A program made the translations under genes and the position numbers. A DNA stretch of 64,000 nt from AP-15 sp963703745 (lineage in GTDB: Bacteria; Pseudomonadota; Alphaproteobacteria; ATCC43930; CGMCC-115725): NCBI GenBank assembly GCA_963703745.1, contig CAVPFL010000003.1:1-64000 (forward strand). Reading direction: 5' to 3'. This document shows positions 1 to 7,461 of this stretch, one piece after another (the first letter of the stretch is position 1; each line of letters begins with the position of its first letter). The notes under the pieces were generated by a model that did not search any database, was not told where the DNA came from, and saw only the letters and a program-made list of their open reading frames with translations.

Positions 1-73
1 TGGTCACTATGCGCTGGTGACGATGTGCGTCGGCGTCGGTCAGGGCATCGCCGCGGTCCTCGAACGCGTCTGA
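1..73 (+). CDS. Thiolase (acetyl-CoA acetyltransferase) C-terminal end, cut by window edge
   Basis: The window opens inside a gene whose last 23 codons start at base 2 and stop at 71-73. They read ALVTMCVGVGQGIA near the end, the classic thiolase C-terminus with the CxG motif that carries the second catalytic cysteine. Thiolases join or cleave acetyl-CoA units. The stop lies 4 bases before the next start at 78, so the two genes probably share a transcript. Only the tail is visible, so the subfamily (biosynthetic or degradative) cannot be decided. Confidence 0.8.
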   Translation, partial: GHYALVTMCVGVGQGIAAVLERV

Positions 74-77
74 GGTA

Positions 78-1301
78 ATGCAGCGGGTTCTCGTCCTCGG
101 CGCCGGCTTTGCTGGGCTGTGGAGCGCCATCGGCGCCGCCCGCAAACTCGACGAGATTGGCATTGGGCCGGACCGGGTCGAGGTCACCGTCGTCGACAGG
201 AGCGCTTGGCATTCGATCCGGGTGCGCAACTACGAGGCCGACCTCGACGGAACGCGGGTCCCGCTAGACGAGGTGCTGCGCCCGATCGGCGTAAGGCGCG
301 TTGAGGCAGAGGTCGCGGAAATCGATTTTGCGCGCCGCGAGGTTTCCTGCACAGGGGCGGGGCGGCAACTCTCTTACGACCGGCTGGTCTTCGCCCTCGG
401 CAGCCGGCTCGCCCGCCCGCCGATCCCCGGTCTCGACACTCATACCTTCGATGTCGACACTTACGAAGCTGCGAGCCGCCTCAACGCGCACATTGCCGCT
501 CTTCCCAGCCGCCCGCCGTCGCCGGGCCGCGACACCGTTCTCGTGATCGGCGGCGGGCTGACCGGCGTCGAGGCGGCTGCCGAGATGCCGGTCAAACTGC
601 GCACTGCGTTCGGTGTCGATGCGCGGGCGCGGCCTCGCGTCATCCTTGCCGACCGGCAACAATGGATCGGCTCGGACATGGGTGAGGAGGCCCGCACGGT
701 CATCGACGAGGCGTTGGCAGTGCTCGGCGTCGAGACGCGGCCCGGCGTCTCTGTCGCCACGATCGACGAGGCCGGCGCCACCCTCTCTACCGGCGAGCGC
801 ATTGCCGCCGAGACCGTCGTCTGGTGCGCCGGCATGCAGGCCCACCCCTTGACTGGCCGCTTTCCGGTCGAACGCGACCGGTTCGGCCGGCTCTCGGTCG
901 ACGCCTCTCTGAAGGTCAAGGGCATGGCAGCCGAGTTTGCGACGGGCGACACGGCGTGGTTTCCGATCGATGGCTGCCGACCTTGCGTGATGTCGTGCCA
1001 GCATGGCCGGCCAATGGGCCGCTTTGCCGGGCACAATGTCGTGTGCGACCTCCTCGGCCTGCCGATGCTGCCGCTCAAGATCGACTGGTACACGACGATC
1101 CTCGACCTCGGGCCCTGGGGTGCCGTCTGCACCGCCGGGTGGGACCGCCATGTCGTCACCACCGGCCTCGAGGCTAAGCGTACCAAGGAGCTGATCAACC
1201 GTCAGCGCATCTACCCGCCCCGCTCCGGCGACCGGCGCGAGATCTTGGAGGCGTCGGCGCCCGTGATTCAGGCCCCGCCACCGTTCTTTCTTAGAGCCTG
1301 A
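78..1301 (+). CDS. FAD/NAD(P)-dependent oxidoreductase, NDH-2-like
   Basis: A 407-residue flavoprotein of the type II NADH dehydrogenase/pyridine nucleotide-disulfide family. The N-terminus carries the FAD-binding Rossmann motif VLGAGFAGLW (about residues 6-15). A second nucleotide-binding motif, VIGGGLTGVEAAAE, lies near 155-168, and an ATGDTAW segment near 287 matches the family's C-terminal FAD contact. Members pass electrons from NAD(P)H to quinone or another acceptor. No redox CxxC pair and no clear C-terminal membrane helix are seen. The gene follows the thiolase by 4 bases. The acceptor is unknown; a soluble or peripheral dehydrogenase is the safest description. Confidence 0.8.
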   Translation: MQRVLVLGAGFAGLWSAIGAARKLDEIGIGPDRVEVTVVDRSAWHSIRVRNYEADLDGTRVPLDEVLRPIGVRRVEAEVAEIDFARREVSCTGAGRQLSYDRLVFALGSRLARPPIPGLDTHTFDVDTYEAASRLNAHIAALPSRPPSPGRDTVLVIGGGLTGVEAAAEMPVKLRTAFGVDARARPRVILADRQQWIGSDMGEEARTVIDEALAVLGVETRPGVSVATIDEAGATLSTGERIAAETVVWCAGMQAHPLTGRFPVERDRFGRLSVDASLKVKGMAAEFATGDTAWFPIDGCRPCVMSCQHGRPMGRFAGHNVVCDLLGLPMLPLKIDWYTTILDLGPWGAVCTAGWDRHVVTTGLEAKRTKELINRQRIYPPRSGDRREILEASAPVIQAPPPFFLRA

Positions 1302-1377
1302 AATCGATATCTTGTGAACTTTGAGAGAGCATTTACAGATCATTGATATCCGAGGTCTTTAGGCCAGATAGAGGTCT

Positions 1378-2379
1378 ATGACCCAAAATCCCACCTTCGC
1401 GATCCGGCCGAGCTTTCTCGGCATCGAGCAAACGAACCGCAATGCGGCGATCTGTATCGCTGGGATCCCGTTCGATCTGGGCACTTCGAACCGGCCCGGC
1501 GCACGGTTCGGACCAGCGGCGATCCGCCAGGCGAGCCGCATGCTGATCGATGGTGACCATCCGGTATCTTGGGCCGCGATCGAGCGGTTGGACCTCGCCG
1601 ATATCGGGGACTTCCGCATCGCTCATGGCGACATCCTGGGCACTCTTGCAAAGATTGAGGAGCAGGCGGCATCCCTTAAACATCTCGTCGCGCTCGGCGG
1701 CGACCACACCGTTACGCTCGCGCTGCTGCGCGCGCTGGCATCTCGCAAAGGCGCGCTGGGGCTGGTGCATTTCGACGGGCATGTCGACACCTGGCCGGAG
1801 AGCTTCGGCCTCGTCTGGGGTCACGGCTCGCCGTTCTATCACGCGGTCGAAGAAGGCCTCGTCGACCCCCGCCATATGATCCAAATCGGCATCCGCTCGC
1901 CGCTACACCGCGATATCTACGACTGGACCGTCGGCAAGGGCGTGACGATCGTCACCGCGGAGGAGGTTCACGAAAGCGGGCCGCAGGCGGTTGCCGAGCG
2001 CGCCCGAGCCGTGCTCGGCGACGGGCTCTCGTATCTCAGCTTCGATATCGACGCGCTCGACCCGGCTTTTGCACCGGGAACCGGGACACCCGAAGTGGGA
2101 GGGCTCGCGACCTGGCAGGCGCGGGCCATCTTGCGCCGGCTCACCGGGCTGAACTTCGTCGGGATGGATGTCGTCGAGGTGTCGCCACCTTACGACGTCT
2201 CTGAGATTACCGCGCTCGCCGCGGCGACGATCGCCTGGGATTACATTGGCTTGCTGGCGCCGCGCTGGAGATTTCGAAAAAAGTCTTGTAACGGCAGGCG
2301 TTTCTCCCATTTGACGGCTCCGACGCAATCGCACGTGCCTAGAACCCCGTCCTTCGCGAGGGGTGCTGCTACGACGTAA
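1378..2379 (+). CDS. Agmatinase/arginase family ureohydrolase
   Basis: A 333-residue ureohydrolase, a dinuclear Mn enzyme that releases urea from guanidino compounds such as agmatine. Metal-binding motifs are in order: GGDHT near 106-110, HFDGHVDTW near 131-139 and SFDIDALDP near 221-229. The second motif has Gly where most members have Ala (DAHxD). The fold ends around residue 297. The last 35 or so residues (from RWRFRKK) are basic, low in hydrophobics and unlike the family, so the frame seems to run past its ancestral stop into the structured region before the next gene. The downstream gene is an ornithine-decarboxylase-type enzyme, so the pair points to polyamine metabolism. Substrate is inferred only. 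Confidence 0.82.
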   Translation: MTQNPTFAIRPSFLGIEQTNRNAAICIAGIPFDLGTSNRPGARFGPAAIRQASRMLIDGDHPVSWAAIERLDLADIGDFRIAHGDILGTLAKIEEQAASLKHLVALGGDHTVTLALLRALASRKGALGLVHFDGHVDTWPESFGLVWGHGSPFYHAVEEGLVDPRHMIQIGIRSPLHRDIYDWTVGKGVTIVTAEEVHESGPQAVAERARAVLGDGLSYLSFDIDALDPAFAPGTGTPEVGGLATWQARAILRRLTGLNFVGMDVVEVSPPYDVSEITALAAATIAWDYIGLLAPRWRFRKKSCNGRRFSHLTAPTQSHVPRTPSFARGAATT

Positions 2380-2382
2380 CGC

Positions 2383-2612
2383 GTCCTTTTCGGCCGAGCC
2401 GGTCACCCCGTGGACCGGCGTCCTAAAGGGAAACGGATATGTTCCGGCACGCGATGCGAAGTACTCGCACGACCCCCGGACTTTGATCCGGGGGCTTGAC
2501 GCTTCGGGGGCGCTCTCGCCCCGTTGCGCCATTCCAATCCGTTGGTCACTCCGCCTCGGGCGCCTTCATCGCCCGGAGCGGTGTGTCGCCTCCTGGTTTC
2601 GGAGGATCGTGC
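2383..2612 (+). promoter_or_regulatory. Structured leader upstream of the decarboxylase; candidate speF-type RNA
   Basis: This 230-base stretch holds a chain of perfect hairpins: CCGGTC/GACCGG (2399-2404 with 2413-2418), TGCGA/TCGCA (2455-2459 with 2465-2469), CCCCCGGA/TCCGGGGG (2473-2480 with 2487-2494), GGGGCG/CGCCCC (2507-2512 with 2517-2522) and CGGGCG/CGCCCG (2557-2562 with 2570-2575). The last ends about 25 bases before the ribosome site GGAGG (2601-2605). Alphaproteobacteria are known to carry a cis-regulatory RNA (speF motif) ahead of ornithine decarboxylase genes. Position and structure fit. The assignment is inference because I could not run a covariance search. Confidence 0.5.
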
Positions 2613-2613
2613 G

Positions 2614-3822
2614 ATGGCAAAAGTCCGTCTCGTTTCTGCCCGCCCTCTCGGGCGCGCCATTCTCCCGTTCGTCGACACGGTCGTCGCGGCGGCGCGGCCG
2701 AGCGATCCGCTTCTCTGCCTGCGCCCGGCGGAGATCGCCGCCGCGGCGCGGCGGTTTGTCGACAGCTTTCCGGGCGATGCCCTCTATGCCGTCAAGTGCA
2801 ATCCCGAGCCGCGCGTCTTACGGGCGCTGTGGGCCGGCGGCGTCAAGCATTTTGACTGCGCCTCGCTCGGCGAGGTGGGGCTCGTGCGCAAGCTGCTGCC
2901 GGCGGCCGGGATCTATTTCATGCACCCGGTCAAGGCGCGACCGGCGATCCACGAGGCTTTTCACCGCTACGGCGTAACCGACTTCGCGCTCGACAGCGCC
3001 GAAGAGCTGGCCAAGATCCTGCAAGAGACGGTGCCTGTCGGGCTTGTCGGCGATCCGCCGACATTGGGGCTCTTCGTGCGCCTGGCGTTGCCGAAGGGCG
3101 CGGCGGTCTACGATCTTTCCGGTAAGTTCGGTGCGCCTCTAGAAGAGGCCGTCGACCTGCTGCGGGCAGCGCGGCCGCACGCCGCTCGTCTCGGCGTCTC
3201 ATTCCATGTCGGCTCGCAATGCCTCGAGCCCGACGCCTATGCTCGGGCGATCGCGCTCGCGGGCGAGGCGATCGCTCGCTGCGGGGTTGCCGTCGACATC
3301 GTCGATATCGGCGGCGGCTTTCCGATCAGCTATCCGGACATGACACCGCCACCGCTCGGGGACTATATCGCCGCGATCGCGGCGGCATCCCCCGCTCTCC
3401 CCACAACGGTCCAGCTATGGGCTGAGCCCGGCCGTGCGCTCGTTGCGGGCGGCGGGTCACTCGTAGTGCAGGTGCAGCTGCGTCGCGGCGACACGCTTTT
3501 CGTCAATGACGGCGTCTATGGCAGCCTGAGCGATGCAGGGGCCCTCGGCTTTCGCTTCCCGGCGCGTCGGATCCGCCTCGGCGAAGCCGAGGTGGCCGCC
3601 AAGCCGCTCGCTGATTATGCGCTCTTCGGGCCGACCTGCGACAGCGCCGACCGGATGCGCGGGCCGTTTCGCTTGCCCGCCGACATGCGCGAGGGCGACT
3701 GGGTCGAACTCGGGCAGCTCGGCGCCTACGGCGCCTGCCTGCGCACCCAGTTCAACGGCTTCGGACGCATCGAGTTGGTGGAGGTCGCCGATCCGCCGAT
3801 GCTGGCGACGCCAGGCTATTAG
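2614..3822 (+). CDS. Ornithine decarboxylase-type PLP enzyme (fold III)
   Basis: A 402-residue fold-III (alanine-racemase-like) PLP decarboxylase that would convert ornithine, or lysine/diamino acids, to the diamine. Start ATG 2614 is chosen because GGAGG (2601-2605) lies 8 bases upstream; the frame is open further 5' but within the hairpin leader. Motifs: YAVKCNP with PLP lysine K61, HVGSQ near 197, GGGFP near 234, EPGRAL near 271 and the active-site cysteine motif GPTCDSADRM near 341. All key residues are present. The 3' third is repeated at 5037-5453 after an EcsC gene. The structured leader and the upstream ureohydrolase support a polyamine role. Confidence 0.88.
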   Translation: MAKVRLVSARPLGRAILPFVDTVVAAARPSDPLLCLRPAEIAAAARRFVDSFPGDALYAVKCNPEPRVLRALWAGGVKHFDCASLGEVGLVRKLLPAAGIYFMHPVKARPAIHEAFHRYGVTDFALDSAEELAKILQETVPVGLVGDPPTLGLFVRLALPKGAAVYDLSGKFGAPLEEAVDLLRAARPHAARLGVSFHVGSQCLEPDAYARAIALAGEAIARCGVAVDIVDIGGGFPISYPDMTPPPLGDYIAAIAAASPALPTTVQLWAEPGRALVAGGGSLVVQVQLRRGDTLFVNDGVYGSLSDAGALGFRFPARRIRLGEAEVAAKPLADYALFGPTCDSADRMRGPFRLPADMREGDWVELGQLGAYGACLRTQFNGFGRIELVEVADPPMLATPGY

Positions 3823-4136
3823 AATTGGGAAAGGGAATGTGGAACGAAGGGAAACCTGAAGAAGCCTTGTCGCGGCTAATCAAAGCGTCCGGGACGGGCC
3901 TGGGTCTCGCGATGATCCTCGTCCTGTCATGGTTTTGTCCGAGGGCGTATGTCGCGCGAGCGGTTTGCGGCAGAACGGTGGCCGATTTCTCGGCGCGGCG
4001 GACGCCGCACCCCTACCCTGCTCGCTAGCTTGCCACACGCTTCCGCACTTTCGGATCGACTGGGCAGGTTAGCAACAGAATTTTCATCTCTGTTGACTAA
4101 GTCAACTTTGCTTCCAAATACATAGCAGGTCGAGAC
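3823..4136. other. Intergenic region between decarboxylase and EcsC gene
   Basis: No convincing gene. A 67-codon frame (3825-4028) has a basic, repeat-free product and no homology I recognise. The stretch shows no similarity to the sequence that follows the second decarboxylase copy (5454 onward), so the two copies have different 3' neighbours. Apart from the palindrome at 4092-4106, nothing else is seen. Confidence 0.6.
4092..4106. promoter_or_regulatory. Perfect palindrome upstream of EcsC gene (operator candidate)
   Basis: GTTGACTAAGTCAAC is a perfect inverted repeat with 7-base arms around a central A, 30 bases before the EcsC start codon. The left arm contains TTGACT, a fair -35 element, so a bound dimer would cover the promoter. 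No regulator gene is adjacent, and the protein that binds here is unknown. Confidence 0.4.
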
Positions 4137-4958
4137 ATGGGCTCAGATGGCAGCCCGGGCGTGTATGAGCAGGAACAACTGAAGGCAATACAAGCCTGGA
4201 AGAATACACCGCCATCCATCGTCGGCCAGGCGCTCGGATACGCTTTCAGGCCTCTAGCATGGGTGATTGGCAGAGTCGTACCGCCCTCTGCAATCGAAGG
4301 AGCATTGAGGGGAGCGGATTGGCTTGCGCGGCAGACCTTGTCCGAGGAACGGGTTTTCCGGGAGGCGAGCGTCACCTGTTGCACGGATCTCAAGCATCTC
4401 GCACTGGAAGAGCTGGACGCGCTGGCGAATAGCTTTCATCGATGGGCAGTAGCTTACGCTGTGTGTGAAGGAAGCGTCGCTGGCGCCGTGGGACTTCCCG
4501 GGATAGCCCTCGACATCCCGGCCGTGGTCGCGATGGCGCTCCGGACGGTACGCGGGATTGGAGCGTGCTACGGCTATACATCCGAAACCGAGGCTGAAAG
4601 GGAATTCGTGCTTGGAATCGTCTCGGCGGCGGGTGCGAATTCGATGGCGGAGAAGACCTCGGCGCTTCTGTTTCTTCGGCAACTCGAAGTAACGCTCTTA
4701 CGGCAAACGTTCAAAGCAATGGGCGCAAAGGCCGCGGAGCAGACCCTCGGTAAAGAAGCGGCAATCGTCGCGCTCCGGAATTTGGCGCGCCAGCTAGGTG
4801 TTAATCTAACCAAACGCAAGATGCTGCAAGCGGTCCCAGTCGTCGGCGCCGCGGTAGGGGGCGCTGCAAACGGCACCTTTATCGATGATATCGCGTGGGC
4901 CGCTCGACGTGCTTACCAGGAACGCTGGTTTAGAGACGGTGGTCACATCTTCGGGTAA
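4137..4958 (+). CDS. EcsC family protein
   Basis: A 273-residue protein that I assign to the EcsC family from its overall pattern. It has an N-terminal amphipathic region, a hydrophobic stretch GAVGLPGIALDIPAVVAMAL (about 121-140) of the type that defines the family, a helical middle, and a C-terminal glycine-rich segment PVVGAAVGGAANG. EcsC is named after the third gene of the Bacillus ecs locus; its biochemical role is unknown. The gene sits between the intact decarboxylase and its truncated copy, and its base composition is visibly less GC-rich than its neighbours. Both facts suggest it arrived as cargo. Confidence 0.7.
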   Translation: MGSDGSPGVYEQEQLKAIQAWKNTPPSIVGQALGYAFRPLAWVIGRVVPPSAIEGALRGADWLARQTLSEERVFREASVTCCTDLKHLALEELDALANSFHRWAVAYAVCEGSVAGAVGLPGIALDIPAVVAMALRTVRGIGACYGYTSETEAEREFVLGIVSAAGANSMAEKTSALLFLRQLEVTLLRQTFKAMGAKAAEQTLGKEAAIVALRNLARQLGVNLTKRKMLQAVPVVGAAVGGAANGTFIDDIAWAARRAYQERWFRDGGHIFG

Positions 4959-5036
4959 GGTAGCGGTCGGCAGCGCTAACCTTTACGTGTCATTCCAGTC
5001 CTGTCGGGCCCGCTGTGCTCGTTCGGAAATATTCAC

Positions 5037-5453
5037 CTATGGGCGGAGCCCGGCCGCGCGCTCGTTGCCGGCGGCGGGTCACTCGTGGTGCAGGTGCAGC
5101 TGCGTCGCGGCGAGACGCTTTTCGTCAATGATGGCGTCTATGGCAGCCTGAGCGACGCAGGGGCCCTCGGTTTTCGCTTCCCGGCGCGACGGATCCGCCT
5201 CGGCGAGGCCGACGCGGCGGACGAGCCGCTCGCCGATTTTGCGCTGTTCGGCCCGACCTGCGACAGCGCCGACCGGATGCGCGGACCGTTTCGGCTGCCC
5301 TCCGACATCCGCGAAGGCGATTGGGTCGAACTCGGACAGCTCGGTGCCTATGGCGCCTGCCTGCGCACCCAGTTCAACGGGTTCGGACGAGTCGATCTGG
5401 TCGAAGTCGCCGACCCGCCGATGCTCGTAACGCCGGGCTACGAAGAGGGCTGA
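5037..5453 (+). pseudogene. 3' fragment of a second ornithine-decarboxylase-type gene
   Basis: From TATGGGCGGAGCCCGGCC on, this stretch matches the 3' third of the decarboxylase at 2614-3822. The copy keeps EPGRALVAGGG, LFVNDGVYGSLSD and GPTCDSADRM, but has no PLP-lysine half and so cannot be a working enzyme. The frame is intact to its own stop, with a short different tail (GYEEG). Differences from the full copy are mostly silent or conservative (D/E, I/V, Y/F), which suggests a diverged functional allele rather than decay after a local duplication. A frame starts at 5085, but no ribosome site is evident. The last 16 bases overlap the convergent coq4 gene. Confidence 0.85.
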
Positions 5454-6199
5454 ACCGAAGGGTCGGCATAGCCCGCCATCGCTTCGTCGTTAAGCCCGCG
5501 AACCGCGGCCAGGACCTTCCGGTAGTAAGTCGGCGGCTTGACCGCAAACTGCGCACGGATCGCCTCGACCGGCTGGGCCAGCAAAGCCTCCCAATCGGCG
5601 CCGGGCAGCCATCCGGCGCTGCGCCCATGGCGGTAGCCCTCGAATACGGCTCGCCGCACGGGCTGACCGGGACGGGCGCGGGCGATTCTGCGGGCGGCGT
5701 TGACGGCGATTACGGCAAAGCCCTTGAGCCCTGTCTGGGCATAGGAGAAGGCGACGAGGCAGGCCTCGCCGAGCGGATCCCGACCATAACCGGTGAGGAC
5801 GTGCAGCAGGTCGTGCATCTCGCGGCTGCGCTCGCGGAACAGGGTCAGGTCGTCGGCCGGCAGTGCCTGCATGGTAATCCGCGACGCCTCGACCAGCCCC
5901 TCGGCCGACAGGTTCTCGCTGGCCATGAAGTCGTAATAGGCGCGCCCGAGCGAGCCCGCCGGCAAAGCCGCCAGGCTCGCCCGGTCACTGAGCCGATCGA
6001 GCAGGCGGCGATGTTCGCTGAGCACGGCTCGGCCGGTTTCCGTCTGGCGAAAGCGCGCAAATTGGCGCAGCGTAGTCTTGCCGCGCAGGGCGTCGATCAG
6101 CAGAAATACCTGATGGGTATCCTCTCTGTTGCGCATTAGGTTGCGCACGGCGTGGAATGCCGCAATTGGACGCAGGCGGTAGCTGGGGGACTGCGACAT
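5438..6199 (-). CDS. Coq4-family ubiquinone biosynthesis protein
   Basis: A 253-residue Coq4 homologue. The signature HDLLHVLTGYGRDPLGE spans residues 129-145 and supplies the HDxxH-x11-E metal-binding set (H129, D130, H133, E145). Coq4 acts in the C1 decarboxylation/hydroxylation step and the organisation of coenzyme Q synthesis at the inner membrane. The helical sequence with aromatic-rich repeats (RYYDFM-like) is typical. It is divergent from the TetR gene with only 54 bases between starts, and it converges on the decarboxylase fragment with a 16-base overlap. Regulation by the neighbouring TetR protein is likely. Confidence 0.82.
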   Translation of the reverse strand: MSQSPSYRLRPIAAFHAVRNLMRNREDTHQVFLLIDALRGKTTLRQFARFRQTETGRAVLSEHRRLLDRLSDRASLAALPAGSLGRAYYDFMASENLSAEGLVEASRITMQALPADDLTLFRERSREMHDLLHVLTGYGRDPLGEACLVAFSYAQTGLKGFAVIAVNAARRIARARPGQPVRRAVFEGYRHGRSAGWLPGADWEALLAQPVEAIRAQFAVKPPTYYRKVLAAVRGLNDEAMAGYADPSVQPSS

Positions 6200-6245
6200 G
6201 GTTTTGGTCCTCGGTTGGACTCGATCCGATAAGAATTAGGCATAC

Positions 6246-6259
6246 TGACAATAATGTCA
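6246..6259. promoter_or_regulatory. Inverted repeat over the TetR start codon (operator candidate)
   Basis: TGACAATAATGTCA has 5-base arms TGACA/TGTCA separated by ATAA. It covers the start codon of the TetR gene (ATG 6254-6256) and lies in the 54-base divergent region shared with coq4. A TetR dimer bound here would block its own translation start and probably the facing promoter, which is the usual autoregulatory plan for this family. Confidence 0.45.
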
Positions 6260-6880
6260 ATAGTGATTGCCAAGCGAGGCAAACGGCAGCGCCGCACGCC
6301 GGAAGAGGCGCGCCGACTGATCTTGGAAACGGCTCAGGCCCTGATCGCCAGCACCGGACCCGACGGGCTCAGGCTGCAGGACATCGCCGCCGCCGCGGGT
6401 ATCTCGCATCCGTTGATCCTGCACCATTTCGGTAGCCGCGAGGGGCTCGTCCGCGCGTTGACTCGCCAGGCCGTCGCCGAGTTGCGGGACAAGCTCGTCG
6501 CCGCGATCGAATCGAGCGAATACTCGGTCGAGCAACAACTCGACCGAGTGTTCGACGCTTTCCGTGAGGGGCTGGCGCAGCGGCTGGCGTGGCTCGCCAC
6601 GGTCGATCCCGGCGGCGGCACGGAGGGGACGCAGATGATCATGCGCGACATCGCCGACAGGCTGCATGCTCGCCGCATCGCCACGGCACCGCCTGGCGTG
6701 GCAATCTCCCGCGGCGACACCGATGCGCTGATCCATCTGGTCGCGACAGCCGCGTTCGGCGATGCGCTGTACGGCGCGCAACTGCACCGCAGCGCCGGGC
6801 TGCCCGCGACAAGCGAGACGGATCGCAGCTTCCGCCTGTGGCTCGCTGGGCTGATCCGCGCGCATTCGCCACAAGATTGA
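6254..6880 (+). CDS. TetR/AcrR family transcriptional regulator
   Basis: A 208-residue TetR-type repressor. A basic N-terminus precedes helix-turn-helix residues near 22-66 (ETAQALIAS, LQDIAAAAGISHPLILHHFG, REGLVRAL), which match the TetR_N pattern, including the F of HHFGSREGL. The C-terminal ligand domain is variable and gives no substrate. It is divergent from coq4, and an inverted repeat covers its start, so autoregulation and control of coq4 are likely. The effector is unknown. Confidence 0.85.
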   Translation: MSIVIAKRGKRQRRTPEEARRLILETAQALIASTGPDGLRLQDIAAAAGISHPLILHHFGSREGLVRALTRQAVAELRDKLVAAIESSEYSVEQQLDRVFDAFREGLAQRLAWLATVDPGGGTEGTQMIMRDIADRLHARRIATAPPGVAISRGDTDALIHLVATAAFGDALYGAQLHRSAGLPATSETDRSFRLWLAGLIRAHSPQD

Positions 6881-7006
6881 CGTGCTGCTTTCCGCGGCGG
6901 GCGGATCCCCGAGGCCGGTTCCGGCGCCTGCGACCGCGCAACGAGCGTTGCTTTAGGGGGCCGGACGGGCCTATCGTTATAGTGAATCAATGCGAGGAGG
7001 AGAGCC

Positions 7007-7423
7007 ATGACGGTTGTGCGGGCAGCGGCACGGGCCACACGGCGGGGTGCGGCCGCCAATTTCACCGGCGAAGTATTCCAGGACGAGGTGCTCGTGGGAC
7101 AGCCGCCGTCGCGCATGCGCGCAACGGTCGTCTCCTTTACCCCGGGCGCGCGTACGGGGTGGCACGCCCATCCGGTCGGGCAAACACTGTATTGCCTTTC
7201 GGGAGTTGGCCGCATCTGCATCGGCAAAGGCTCGCGGCCGCAGGCGATCTATCCCGGAGACACGGTGATGATCCCGCCCAACACAATGCACTGGCACGGT
7301 GCGGCGCCGGACCGGTTGTTCGCCCATCTGGCGATGTCGGAAAACGGCGAGCAGGGGCAGGGCACGGATTGGGGCGAGCACGTCAGCGACGCCGAATACA
7401 CGACGCAACCGGCGGCCGACTGA
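7007..7423 (+). CDS. Cupin-domain protein
   Basis: A 138-residue single-domain cupin. The metal-ligand set is visible: H53, H55 and Q59 in GWHAHPVGQTLY, and H95/H97 in TMHWHG. Such small cupins resemble the cupin half of carboxymuconolactone-decarboxylase-type proteins and some (R)-mandelonitrile lyases. The reaction here is not known. A strong ribosome site (GGAGGAG) precedes ATG 7007. It lies 38 bases before the start of the large exported haem protein on the same strand, so the two are probably co-transcribed. Confidence 0.75.
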   Translation: MTVVRAAARATRRGAAANFTGEVFQDEVLVGQPPSRMRATVVSFTPGARTGWHAHPVGQTLYCLSGVGRICIGKGSRPQAIYPGDTVMIPPNTMHWHGAAPDRLFAHLAMSENGEQGQGTDWGEHVSDAEYTTQPAAD

Positions 7424-7461
7424 GCAAGGCAGGCGGAGAATTAAATGGGAGAGCGCATAAG

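Noticed and set aside
264..1343. 359-codon minus-strand frame antisense to the flavoprotein gene
   Set aside because: Shadow of GC-rich coding DNA; Arg/Gly/Ala-rich product with no family, while the plus strand has a full flavoprotein.
6589..7461. Upstream extension of the haem protein frame (291 codons)
   Set aside because: It runs through the cupin and TetR genes in another frame; the signal peptide and ribosome site fix the start at 7462.
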